A stretch of 64,000 nt of DNA. It comes from Rachycentron canadum. Taxonomy: Eukaryota > Chordata > Actinopteri > Carangiformes > Rachycentridae. The notes beneath the pieces were generated by a model. It worked only from the letters and a program-made list of their open reading frames with translations. It ran no database searches and had not been told where the DNA came from. Numbering within the stretch: position 1 is the first letter of the stretch; each line of letters begins with the position of its first letter. The stretch lies in assembly GCA_038496675.1 (NCBI GenBank), contig CM076650.1, positions 26,412,564 through 26,476,563 of the forward strand, read 5' to 3'. This document shows positions 1 to 11,234 of the stretch, one piece after another. The position numbers and the translations under genes were made by a program.

Positions 1-516
1 TATCCAGTATTTGTTTCCTGATTTCCCTTTGAGAGTGAACTTGCTGATGCTAAATGATGATTTTCTGTCTGTCAGATTCTGTGATCTTTGTCATTTTGAA
101 TGATGTGACTGAAAGTTGGTCTGATACATATCAGCAGCTTCCACTGAGTTAACCTCATACAACATGTGTCTGTAAAGTTCCATCATGTCCTGTTCAAACC
201 TGCTGTAATGGACCTTTTTCACAGCATCATGTTGACATGAAATAGTCAAATACAAATACAGGTGTTAACAATGACATCCATTATGGCTCCATTCATTTAG
301 GTTTAAGAACCAGGTTCCTGCTGTTACTCATTTGAACGGAGAGGTCACACTGAGTACTTGGCACCTATTGAAGCTGTTTTTTTCCTGTTTTCTAATCCTG
401 CTACACATTTCCTGTTTTGTATTCTGTTTGTATTCTAATAAATAATTATATATGGTCATTATAGCATTGATAAAACAACACATCTAAGGGTGGAATAAGA
501 CTTTTGCACAGTACCA
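1..516 (-). mobile_element. Tc1-like transposon remnant, N-terminal half (copy A)
   Basis: Read on the minus strand, the sequence near 60-110 resembles a degraded Tc1 transposase start (MTKITESDRQKIII then a stop). The outer end near 475-516 contains AAGACTTTTGCACAGTAC, which looks like a Tc1-family inverted terminal repeat. About 430 bp are closely repeated at 47456-47880 and part is repeated in opposite orientation near 29650-29840. The longer copy at 47 kb preserves an antisense transposase motif (VKHGGGSVLVWG), which supports the Tc1 assignment. Not intact; no coding capacity. Confidence 0.65.
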
Positions 517-2422
517 TATGTCCAAAAGGAAATGATTAATTCCAGGGGGAACATAGATTTTAACTTGAACATTGGATTTTGTACAGGTGGGGATTTAGGC
601 TTAATGGTGATTTTAGAAGAAATTGTCACAGAGCCATCAAAATGTTAAGAACCATCCTCCTTTGGTGACTATGACAGCATGGCCATTAGTTTTTGAGAAA
701 CATAACTTCATGGCCACTCTAATTCTACCCAATCAGCAAACAACTGAAATAAAATTCAACACTAAGAAGTATCCCCTGTATCTTTTACTAATGATTTGTT
801 GTGTGCTTTTCATTCATGCTTGTATTGTGTATTGGTGTGCGCAAGTCCATGTGGAATCTGCTACTCTAAGGTCTCCACATTCCTCTGCTTCTCATTTGTT
901 TATACTGAGAACAGAGTGTTATCATAGTCAAACACACACACACACACACACACACAGAAACTCACAACAAAACACACTACAGTCATAAATAGTCCTTGGT
1001 GAGCACATGAACCTTTTCCTGTCACAAACACCAACAAAATGAAAGGTGGGTTGTGTTAACAGCGTGTGTTTGTTTCAGTTTTTCAGACATGTGCGCTCAC
1101 TGCCGGCCTTGGGGACACATCATCATGCAGCACTGATCAGCTGGATTTATTGGCAACCATTTGTTTTTACTGGTTGATCTGCAGTATCTAATTTTTTTGT
1201 TCGAAAAACAACATTTAACTATAACAGTAAAACTGGTTGAGATCAGATGCAACAGGTGGCCAGCTGTTCCTCACAGCTCCAGGTACGTAGAGCAGGGTAA
1301 CCTGCTCGGCCTCTACAGATGTTTTGAAATTGTTGATATGTGTTCATAGAACATTTATTTGTGAAGAAAGTTGGTAGGTCTTATTCTCAATGTAGAGTGA
1401 AATCATAGCTTTTTTTTTTTTTTAACTTTTAGACACAAAGAGCTTGAATGTTATTGGTTGTCGTGTCATTACCTGAAACTTCTTTTTACTGCAGTTCACA
1501 TACACTGTATGTGTTTCAAGCTGGTCTCACCAAACTCTCTAAATTTCCCAAACTTGCTGTAACTTGCATAGTTCAACTAATGCCACATGTTCATGAAGAG
1601 GCATGCCTATGTGTGATACGATCATTAGCATAACTAGCATTCCCCCGTTTTCTGTCTCAGGCTGCCTGTTGGTGGTATGTTTCATTTAGAAATATCACCC
1701 GTGAATAAAATGAAGACACTCACAAAATTCCAGGAAAAATCAGGAGACAACAGATCAGTGTTCATATCCATGAGAAGATATACTGTATTTGTGGAAGCAA
1801 AAACCATCTCAGTGTAGATTTACATCTCCTCTCTCAGTCTGAGCTCTGGAGCTCTGGTAACAACAGGTCGGAGATCAAATCGAAATCCTGAAAATTTCAG
1901 GCAAAGACTGGGTGAGCTAGGTTTGTGTGCATTTCTCTGTGGACTGAAATTGCTGAAAATATGTTTTGCTGCATGTAGAAAGTTCACAGATATGATGATC
2001 ATTGGTCTCCACCTGTAGCCACCTTATCTTTAATTTCTTTCATGTCTACATTGCTTCAGGGGAGAAGGCTGGTTGAAGATTACAGTCAATCTTTAACCAG
2101 CATGTTGGCTTTAAAGAATGCAGCCAATGCTATACAAAAAGGGGCCTTGCATCGTTTCCACATGTCTGTCCCTCATGAAATACGTGTAGGTATTAAGGAC
2201 ATGAACACACACAGCTTTGCCATTTAAACTGCTCAGTCTTGACAGTGTTGGCAGCAAAGGGTAATTTCCCTGCCATGTTTGCATATCAGCAGCTGTAATT
2301 GTTTCTTCCTATATTTTTTCTAGGGAAAAATAAGCAAACACAGTTTCCTCCATAGTGTTTTCTGCAAAAATTAGCAGAGATACAAGATAAACCTCGTTGT
2401 GTGCAAATGTGGAAACACTCAC
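1..2422 (-). other. vegfc intron 5 (partial)
   Basis: The sequence after the exon 5 donor, running off the left edge. I scanned the minus strand for the expected CXCXC-type repeats of the next VEGF-C exon and saw none with splice sites, so exon 6 and later should lie outside the window. Contents: a Tc1-like remnant (1-516), an (AC)13 tract at 931-956, and an otherwise unremarkable AT-rich sequence. Confidence 0.7.
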
Positions 2423-2565
2423 CAAGGTGCTGTTGGGAGGATTGTGGAGGGGGCAGCGGTGGGGGAGGGGTGTTGTGGTGCATGATGGCAGCCATGCTGA
2501 CACACCAACACAGCCTGCTGCTCCAAACCTGACCAGGAGGGCATGTCCTGTTGGCTATTGGACAC
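2423..2565 (-). CDS. vegfc: vegfc exon 5: start of the cysteine-rich C-terminal propeptide
   Basis: A small exon that is easy to miss, because the correct frame has no internal ATG-initiated ORF covering it. The acceptor is TCTCTCTTGAAG and the donor GTGAGT. Joined to exon 4 the phase fits exactly: codon 233 is GA plus G, then CPIANRTC (234-241). Human VEGFC reads CQAANKTC here. PPGQVWSSRL then CWC gives a C-X10-C-X-C pattern (241, 252, 254), the first unit of the Balbiani-ring-3-like repeats of the VEGF-C tail. Asn238-Arg-Thr matches the human NKT glycosylation site. Residues 255-280 are unusual: a His/Pro/Gln-rich linker with PPPPLPPP, where human has an acidic linker. The exon ends in phase 1. 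Later exons are outside the window. Confidence 0.9.
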
Positions 2566-4166
2566 CTTCAAGAGAGATAGGCAGAGACAGTTAATGTTCA
2601 CACCCCGACAGGTGGTTTTCTGACTGTAGCCGTTGAAAAATGCCCCACAATCATACTATAGTTCATTAGAAATTGCATTGATGTTACTTCGACAAAACAG
2701 TGATTGATGGTTTTCTTTTTAAAGTTCCATTTTAATATGAAAGTGTACACACTAATCTCTGCAGGGGAGCAGCTAAAATCCTGCTTCTCCTGCAGCTAGT
2801 TTCAATTCTTTTTATCTCCATCATACTATGATAATACACACTCCAGAGAGTTCCTTTTTTTTCAAAAGGAAGCTCATTCATTCAATTATTTACCCACATT
2901 ACAGCCATACTGACTGACTGACAATGCAATTCCTGAAGTCTTGTAGTGTACACAATATTTTGAATATTCCCTTTGACACTATTTTTTATGTTTGTTTGGT
3001 TGCCTGCCTGTCATTTATTATTAGTTACTAGTTATAGTTAATTGAAAATAACTTGATGTAAGCTGGCTGCAAACTGAAGCATATGTTATCTTCACAGAAC
3101 CAAAATATCAAGTGAGTGATGGTGAGGAGTGTGTCAATCCAGAGGAAGTATAATATTTTTCTCAGGTTTTGTGGAACAAAAACAATGATGATGTAACATG
3201 AGTCAATATTGAACTCAAAAGCTGGGTCTAAAGAGGGTTCAGGGGGATCCACACCTTGTTCTCTTTCTGCAAAATGTGATACTGCTTGAGCTTAATTTAC
3301 AGTAAAAAAAAAAAAAAAAACGATCTGGTGAAGCGATGTTCATAAATAATTCCAAAGTTTGTTGTTACAAATTAACACAAACCTTTTTTGCACATTCACA
3401 AACTTGAATATCTCATATAGATTCATTTCATAGGTTGATTTACAACTGATTTGAAGGCCATAGACTGCTAGCTAACAGTTTATCCAGGAGCACGATCAGT
3501 GAATACAGCACAAGGTTTGTTGCTGTGAGTACGTGAACACTTTCTGTAAGAGAGTTGTTAAAGATTGTTATTAAAAATACAGTATGTCCATTCCATTCTG
3601 CTCCTCTGAGTGAAAACTCTAAATGCCTCCTAAACCAGTGTCAAAGCTCTTTCTAGCTGATCTTTATCTCAGGGATTGGCCGGGGCAGAATCTGGACACT
3701 TAATTGGTTCAAGAAACTTCAACTTCATTCAGAGTGTCGGGAGGGAGAGGGATTATCTGTGATGAGATGTCTATGGGATGTCACTGAAGAAATGCTGGCA
3801 GGCCTTCTCAAACAGCATTAATTGAACTTTTGAACTGTAAAAAGGTCTTTATTGTTCAGTCTTGCAGCAGAACCAAAATAAGATCTTGAATGTACTACTC
3901 CAACATCTAAAACCAAAGTGTATTTTATAAAGCTCTCCCCTTTGAACAAGCTTCCTCTTGAAACGCAGTATTCTCTCAGCATTGCTGCGCCACAATATTT
4001 AATATAACTGTAAATAATAAGTAATATTTAGCTTTTCTTATAAAGAAATTCCAACATCTTTAGCCACAAGCAGAATACAATATACATTAAGTATTAAGGA
4101 CTTAAACCACAAGGTTTGGAACCACTTTTACAATTTGCGTCTGACTACACCTTATTTTCTTATTTT

Positions 4167-4198
4167 CTTATCTGAACTCCCATGGGAGTTCAGATAAG
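4167..4198. repeat. Perfect 32-bp palindrome
   Basis: The 16-base arm CTTATCTGAACTCCCA is followed immediately by its exact reverse complement with no spacer. It lies in vegfc intron 4 away from any recognised transposon. Confidence 0.9.
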
Positions 4199-6379
4199 CT
4201 CAAGCATATTAGCTATTTAAACAATGCAAGCGGTGGATAAATGCAACAGTTTGGAACTGAAAAAGAACTGGTGTGTCAGGTGTAACATAGAGCCCTTTAA
4301 CTGTTCAGCTCCAGTGGAAAAATCCTGTAACTGACATAGAAGATAAGTCTTCTTCAGGGATGAAGAAACTGAACATCCATCTTTCCTGCACTAAAGTAAG
4401 CAATGTCTTGCTCTGCTCAGTCAAACTTCTTTGTCCCTCAGAAATGAATCAGCGTAACCCTGTTTGCAAAGTATCAGCTTTGCACTGTGTTCCAAGAGAT
4501 ACTGACTTTACATCCTGTTGTTCATTTCCAGTTTAGGCAGTAGCTTCTGGGAATAATCGACCAGAGCATTAAAAAGATGTGCTGAGCTGGATCCAGGGTG
4601 ATGAACTCATATCCAGTCTGTCAGGACAGCAGCCTGACAAACGGTGGCCAGACCAGTGACAGTCTGACCTCTTCCTCTGCAGGTGTGTGATGCCTCGTGA
4701 GTATGCATCTTATTGTGTTTTTTTAAAATCAGCCGTTCATCTGTCTAGGGGTGTGTGAGTGTGACATAGAGGGGTGTGTCCGAAAGGTGCAGTATGTTAT
4801 AGTGCATCTGCAAGACTGAACCAGGAGAACAACAAATGGCTAATATTGCATTCAGCAAGCTACACAACCATCCTCTGTTAACTGAAAATCTTCCCCAGGA
4901 CAGACAACATTGGGAGAACAGCTACACTTCTTGCGTGAATCTATTCTGTATTAGAAGAAATGACTGTAACAGCTGCACATGTAGCATTTTAGCGTTGCTT
5001 GAGTATTATTGGTGTGTACATACAACACTTCTCACAAACGCACTCTCTCCTCTACGCTTTTCTTGGCAGGTGAGTATCTAATCCACTTAGCCAAGATGGC
5101 CACCTCCTTCTTCTCTGGTTTGTTTTTACTTGCTTTATGAATTTTTAATTGTTTAATAAATTAGTGAATTTTACTTCCATTATTAGAACCGGATTGAATA
5201 TTGTTTGACAGCGAAGGCCAAAACATTGAAGCCCTCGAGCTCTTCTGAGGACGTACCTCTGTTCACCATGCGAGGGCAAACTCTTTCTGCTCCTCTGAAC
5301 CTTTTCTGAAGAAATGGAGGTTCCAACTACAGCCAGACTTTTCCTTTTGTCACCATCATCAGACCTAAAGTTCAATTTGTCCAGTATTTTGGTTTTGAAC
5401 CAAAGGAAACTGTTGATTAGCTCAGTGTTTGATATTGTGAAAAGGAAGACAGTGAATCACAAAAACTGTAAGACAACTTATTTTCATTTTTATTCAAATG
5501 AACAGATGTTTATAGTCACTTTTTGCAAATTAACAAAATAGATGCACAAGCTAAATTTAAATGGTGAAAATGTAAATACTTTACACCTTAATGCACATGT
5601 TGATGTTCACGTTTAGCTCAAAGCAAAGCACAGCCTCACATAGGATATAAAAGCTTACTGTGGTTTGATTTTTAAGGCCTTTTATTTTAGCATATTAACC
5701 AGAGTCCCTGTTGTTGTCATACCACAACAAAACAGAAAAGATGTGAGGTAAACAGTAAACAAGCAGTCAACATCTGGTTTATTTAATATCTAATCTTTCC
5801 CTAATTGTAACCAGTTGTCTGAGTGCAGCTGTTGTTGTCAGGTCCAGTTACAGTAATATATGAATAATCATTTGAAAAATGCTGGCAATGCACAGGCACA
5901 GTGCTATAAAATTGTTTTATATCAACATGGTGTTGAGAGGGTTTGAAAAAGACAGATGCCTACACAGGTTCCAAACTTTCAGCTATTTGAGCAACATTTT
6001 CATAGCACATAGATCAAATGGGGTTTAGAAGAATTTAGTGGACGAGGAATCTTGAGGGAAGAAGATGGCAGGCAAACAAACATCTCCATCAAAGACAGGC
6101 CTCTCGGGTCGTCTTCAGATAAGTGGCGAGACACTGATATCTGTCTGTAGCTGCAGCAGCTCTGCTGTTTGCTATGTTAAGACCACATGACCTTGGTATT
6201 TGTTTTCTCTAGTTAAATTGTTCCTGTTTTCTTTTCCCTGTGCCTTTTTTTAATCATTTTTCATTCTTTCACTTTCTTCCTTTCATCTTGTTTCGTCCAC
6301 GCTGACTGCTCTTCTCTTAGCTTTGGGGGAAGTATTTCTTAGGACCCCTTAAATATGGTACAGTAATTTATTTGTTTAA

Positions 6380-6614
6380 GTCCATACAGTCTAAAGGTAG
6401 ATGTTAATGGTCCATACAGTCTAAAGGTAGATGTTAAAGGTCCATACGGTCTAAAGGTAGATGTTAAAGGTCCATACAGTCTAAAGGTAGATGTTAAAGG
6501 TCCATACGGTCTAAGGGTAGATGTTAAAGGTCCATACAGTCTAAGGGTAGATGTTAAAGGTCCATACGGTCTAAGGGTAGATGTTAAAGGTCCATACAGT
6601 CTAAAGGTAGACCT
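6380..6614. repeat. 30-bp minisatellite, about 8 units
   Basis: Eight tandem units begin every 30 bases from 6380; the last is partial. Each unit contains GTCCATACRGTCTAARGG followed by TAGATGTTAA. From the second unit on, ACAGT and ACGGT versions alternate, which suggests amplification as 60-bp dimers. The third variable position (AAAGG or AAGGG) changes in blocks. Confidence 0.95.
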
Positions 6615-7016
6615 CCATGTGGTCTTTGATTATAAAGCAGGTCTAGGTTCTATATTAATAAGGTGAAAGTATCAAAGGTCTTAGTCCACAGAGAAATGCT
6701 CACAGCCTGTATTCAGAAACTGAGCCTTCAAACCAGCAGTCAGGACTTCTGGAACTTTGTGATGTCACAACAATGCAGTCGCTGCCGTCAGCCATGCCCC
6801 AAGCCAAGACCACCTGGACCCACCATCCAACCTTACAGGATTTGATTTCTCTAAGTGTTTACCTGAAATCTGCTTTAATTTTATTCAGTCGTTCTGAAAA
6901 CCAGAGAGAAGCCTGAGAGAGAAGATATAAAACTATACTGAGATTGTTTTTGGTTCTTATGGCTATCAACACTTCAAATAAAACACAGGAAAAGTGTATT
7001 ATATGGGACCTTTAAA
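6590..7016. mobile_element. Possible MITE with TTAAAGGTCC ends
   Basis: The right end reads ATATGGGACCTTTAAAG; its reverse complement, TTTAAAGGTCCCATAT, resembles the TTAAAGGTCCATAC found in every unit of the adjacent minisatellite. The roughly 400 bp between have no coding capacity. This fits a short nonautonomous DNA transposon whose left terminus has been tandemly amplified. Superfamily not assigned. Confidence 0.45.
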
Positions 7017-8230
7017 GTTGATATAGTTGACTGTCACATATTAATTATGCATCATGAATCAGAATAACAGGAAGTAATAGATGTGAGTTTTGAAATAAAA
7101 GCTGTAGGGGGTTGGGATATTCCACTCTGTATTCAGTACTGTACTAAAAAAAGGCTGTGACAGATTATGATCATTCCCATATTTGCTCCATGTCTCTGGT
7201 CACTCTGCAGGAAATGAGTGGGCTGACACTTATCAGCTGATATGTCATCATGATTGCGAATTGTTCTCTTATGAATCATGAGGATTCAGAGATTTCTCAG
7301 ACTATTTGTGGTCCCCGGAGACAGATACTCAAAGAAATATGTCAGTATTTTAGAACCTAGTTTCTTTTCTAGTTTTAGCCATCACACGTCACTTAAGAGT
7401 AAGTTACATGTTCAGCTCCACATAAATTCTGCAATAAAAGGGAAACAGTCAAACAATCACAAAGCACTTATGTGGAGGTCAGTGGTGTGTGGTCATGTTT
7501 ACAGCTAGGCAAACGAGGCCAACAACCAGTGGCACTGCACCCACCCTCTCCTCCATTAACCACCATCTCAGTGTGTGATTCAGCTGTTTGCTACACCACA
7601 AAAAATATAAAACAGACTAAAATAAACCTTTTCGTGACAGTAGCAGCAGAAAATCTCTCATATCAGCCTGTCCTGTCTCATGAGTTTGTGCTGCCTGTCT
7701 CTTTCTCTTTCCTTTTCCTGCCTGAGGAAGTTTTAGGATTATTCCTCTAAACTGACACTAAACATATCATATGTGCAGTAGAGAGGAAAAATATCTAAAA
7801 ATCACTTCTATTTAAATCCTGACTCAGTCCAGTGTAGTTAACCTTTCCTGACTCATAAGCACAGCGAAGACACAGGACGTGTAACATTTATTATTCCGTT
7901 AGCAGTACTGCTTCCCTGAGGTTTGAGGCCAGGATACTCAAAAGATTAAACATACCTAAGTCTACCATTGTACAACTCTGCTGTTTGAATAAATGGAGCC
8001 AATCCTGCCCCCTCTCTTTCTATCTCACTCCCTGATAGGAGATGCAGTATGATTGAACTTTTAACAGAGCTAGTTTTATAGAACTAGATAGAGTGAGTTG
8101 ATAGCTAACATGAAATAGGGTGTGGACGGGAGAGTGTCTTTTTTATGTTGAAAGATCGCTTGATAAGGGCACATCACAAGTATCCTCTTCATGGCACCAC
8201 CTTCTAGGCCCAATTCTACATTGAAACCCA

Positions 8231-8232
<2 letters not shown>

Positions 8233-8279
<47 letters not shown>
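8233..8279. repeat. (AC)n microsatellite
   Basis: About 23 uninterrupted AC units in vegfc intron 4. Confidence 0.98.
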
Positions 8280-8281
<2 letters not shown>

Positions 8282-8294
8282 AAAGGTGAAGGTT

Positions 8295-8620
8295 CTCAGT
8301 CACCCAGGACATAGTTCTTTGAGAAAGTTTAATCTAGGGCAACTGGACTTGGCAGTAGATTCTCGAAGACATTTCATGTCTCATCCAAGAGGCTTCTTCA
8401 GTTCTGACTGACTGGCAGGGAACCCCATGTATTTAGCCTTAGTGGGATTGTTAACAAAGACTTTGATACCACTTGGTTTGTTAGTGCTCCTGTTTGTTGA
8501 AGACTGTCGTCAGAGTTGTGAACGTCACTTGAGGTTAGGCGTGAACGGTTGAACAAGTGCATCCCTGGGTTCATCCCTTTTTTGTGTCCCCCTGGAGACA
8601 CTTTGTGTCATCATTGTGTG
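8295..8620 (-). repeat. Dispersed fish repeat fragment
   Basis: Contains TCTCGAAGACATTTCATGTC followed by TCATCCAAGAGGCTTCTTCAG, a phrase I recognise from a common interspersed repeat of fish genomes. A second short fragment with the ACCTGGATGACTGAGAA end of the same family is at 14135-14200 in the opposite orientation. Class not assigned. Confidence 0.5.
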
Positions 8621-10234
8621 GTGTGTATTTGCGGAGCATCTTTTCCGATGTGATGTTTTCTGAAATTGTGTTTTGTCTGTTTGCGTGTTTTTGGTTATTG
8701 ATCATCACTTTGGAGATCAGACAGAGCTAAGCATAGGTGCACTTACGTAGTAGATGTGTCGATTCAATGGGTGACAAACTTCAACTGATATTGGCTTTTC
8801 TGTGGACGTTTTTAAAGTAGTTTTGTCCCTTGCTGATTCTGTCCACAGCAGTTCATCACTCAGCTCCCACTGCTTCTCTTAAACTGGGGGCTCATCTGAA
8901 GATAGATCTCAGGGCCACCATATACTTGGCTTTTAAATCATTATCTCCAAGGTCACTAAGTCTAAGTCATCAAAAATATACACATTTTAAATAATATAAT
9001 ATACACGTATCTTCAAAAATCTGAATGTTACTGAAAACAAACTCCAGCCTGATACTAATTTACAACAGAAACCAGATACCCTGTTTGGATTTCTACAAAC
9101 TGCCAAGAAAAATATACCTCCTCTGTACAGCCACACACACACAGACACGCATACAAAAACAGCACAATGTGAAGAGAGTCAGACTAAAATGAAGCATTTA
9201 GGGAAACGTAGACTTGAACACAGAGACAGGCAGCAGGCGGTGTGTCTGCAGACACACAAATTGTTTGAAGCTGTGAACGACTTTTTCCATGAAAAGAGAC
9301 ATAGTGTGGTTTTAATTAGAGCTGCAGTGGCACAGTCACACACACGCATACACACTGATGTGGGACTGAGAGGGAGAGTAAGACAGTGAAAGAAAAGGAT
9401 GGAGAGAGGAAAAGCCGAGGAGAGAAGGCTGGTGTTTTCTCTCACTTCACCTAATGTGAAACATACGTGTTCTTCACATTTACATGTGTGTGTGTGTGTG
9501 TGTGTGTGTTCTTACATGTTGGATGATTTGTAGGTGTGGAAATCTACAATGCATTTCCCTTTCCTGTCCTCATCTGACATACTGTGTTTAACACCACTGG
9601 TGTGTGTGTGTGTGTGTGTTTGAGTGTGTCTAAACTGTCAAAGCAGGCACGTATCAGCATTCCACATCACAAGTGTTCCCACTCTTTTTTTACACACAAA
9701 CAGACACACACACACACACGCGCGCGTGCATCAAAGACTTTTAATGTCAGTGAAGTGTGTTCTGGGTATCTGGGTATTTAAAGAGTGAATGAATGGGCCA
9801 GTTGAAGCAGTTTTCTTAATGCATGTGATTTCCTCTTCATGAACACACCATCAGTCATATTATAGATCATCATATTACACTCCTACAGCTTACAACCCCA
9901 CAATCTTTTTCACTCACTCACACACACACACTCACAGTCTGTGACTTCGAGTCTGCATCAACTGACCTTCCTGGGCTTAGATTAATTGTGATGATCTCTA
10001 TAGCTCATATAAGTGCACATTCCATATTGAACAGGTCATTACTCTCCAGGAATGGACCCCACCCACACAGACACACACATACACAAGGGGGCTTCTTCTA
10101 GCAACATCTACTTGAATTTCATCTGCACCAGGATCTAACTGTCATTCATCATGTTTCTCATTCACCTGAGGAGCTTTCTATACTTGTTTAAGCTTCAGTG
10201 TGTCACCCACATTACCTAACACACACCCACGGAG

Positions 10235-10720
10235 TACTCTATCAGGAACACATGTACCTGCACCTGCTTCGACCAATCATAAAATCCTGCAGATACAGGT
10301 TGGAAGCTTCAGTTCATGTTCACATCAAATACCAGAATGAGGAAAAATTTGACTAAAGACTGAAAAACTTGGCCTTAGCTGATGGAACTCAATTTCTGCT
10401 GAGGGCGGCAGATGGTGGGGACAGACTCTGGATCTATGGACCCAACCTGCCTTGTGTTAGCAGTCCAGACTGGTGGTGGTGGTCTAATGGTGTCGGGGAT
10501 GTTTTCTGGACTTAAAACCAATCAGTCCTGGTCTGAAAGTATTATTGTTGGTCATGTTCATGGCCACAGTTCACCATCATCTAACGGCCAGTTCCTGCAC
10601 GATATTTGCTCCACAAAGATAAAGTCACTTCAGACTGGTTTCATCAATATTACAGTTTCATTACAGTGAATTCAGTTCAATCTCCAGTCCTGGATCCACG
10701 AGGCCAACTTTGCACACTTT
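10235..10720 (+). mobile_element. Degenerate Tc1-like transposon with large internal deletion
   Basis: The left part (10260-10350) resembles the leader of a fish Tc1-type element (CAGATACAGGTTGGAAGCTTCAGTT region). The sequence then jumps to a transposase portion near 10410-10640: MDPTCLVLAVQTGGGGLMVSG is followed after frameshifts by a SDWFHQY-like segment. Most of the N-terminal transposase is deleted and no catalytic residues can be trusted. Insertion is in vegfc intron 4, same-sense orientation opposite to the gene. Confidence 0.7.
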
Positions 10721-10762
10721 GCATTATTTATATATATATATATATATATATAAATAATGCAA
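10719..10762. repeat. Perfect 44-bp palindrome with (TA)n centre
   Basis: TTGCATTATTTA, then ten TA units, then TAAATAATGCAA. The arms are exact reverse complements and the centre is self-complementary, so the whole tract can form one hairpin or cruciform. It lies at the right edge of a Tc1 remnant. Confidence 0.93.
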
Positions 10763-11234
10763 TTTACCGTAAGCATCTTTTAGATGTAGGAGAATTTTGA
10801 CTTTGACTTTAACTTCATAATTTTAATCTAAATATCAATGCATATTTGTAGGAAAAGATGGATGTTCAGCAGGACCAAGCAAAAGGTACAGGACAAAAGT
10901 TTCTTCAGGGGCAGGCAGGGCAGTTGAAGGTAGAGCAAAGATACTTCATGAGGTGAAAATCCTGTTCCTTTGTGGAGTCATGACTAACTTCTGTCACTAT
11001 TACATGTCGACACATCCATTGAGAAATGAGGTTTACAGATGTTTTCCTCAGTATCAAAGTAAACCACTGACAGTTTCTGTACACCCATGGGTACATTGTA
11101 AGAAGGAACTTCTAAGAGATCATTGAATTACATAATGGGAAATTTGTGGGGACAATCTGGCAAGAGAGAGTACCAGCACCGACCTGTGGCTGACATTACA
11201 TCACCTCCTCTCAAGTCCTTGTACATATCAAAGA

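Noticed and set aside
1..2422. Search for vegfc exon 6 on the minus strand
   Set aside because: No CXCXC-type cysteine repeats with splice sites were found, so the remaining exons are taken to be outside the window.
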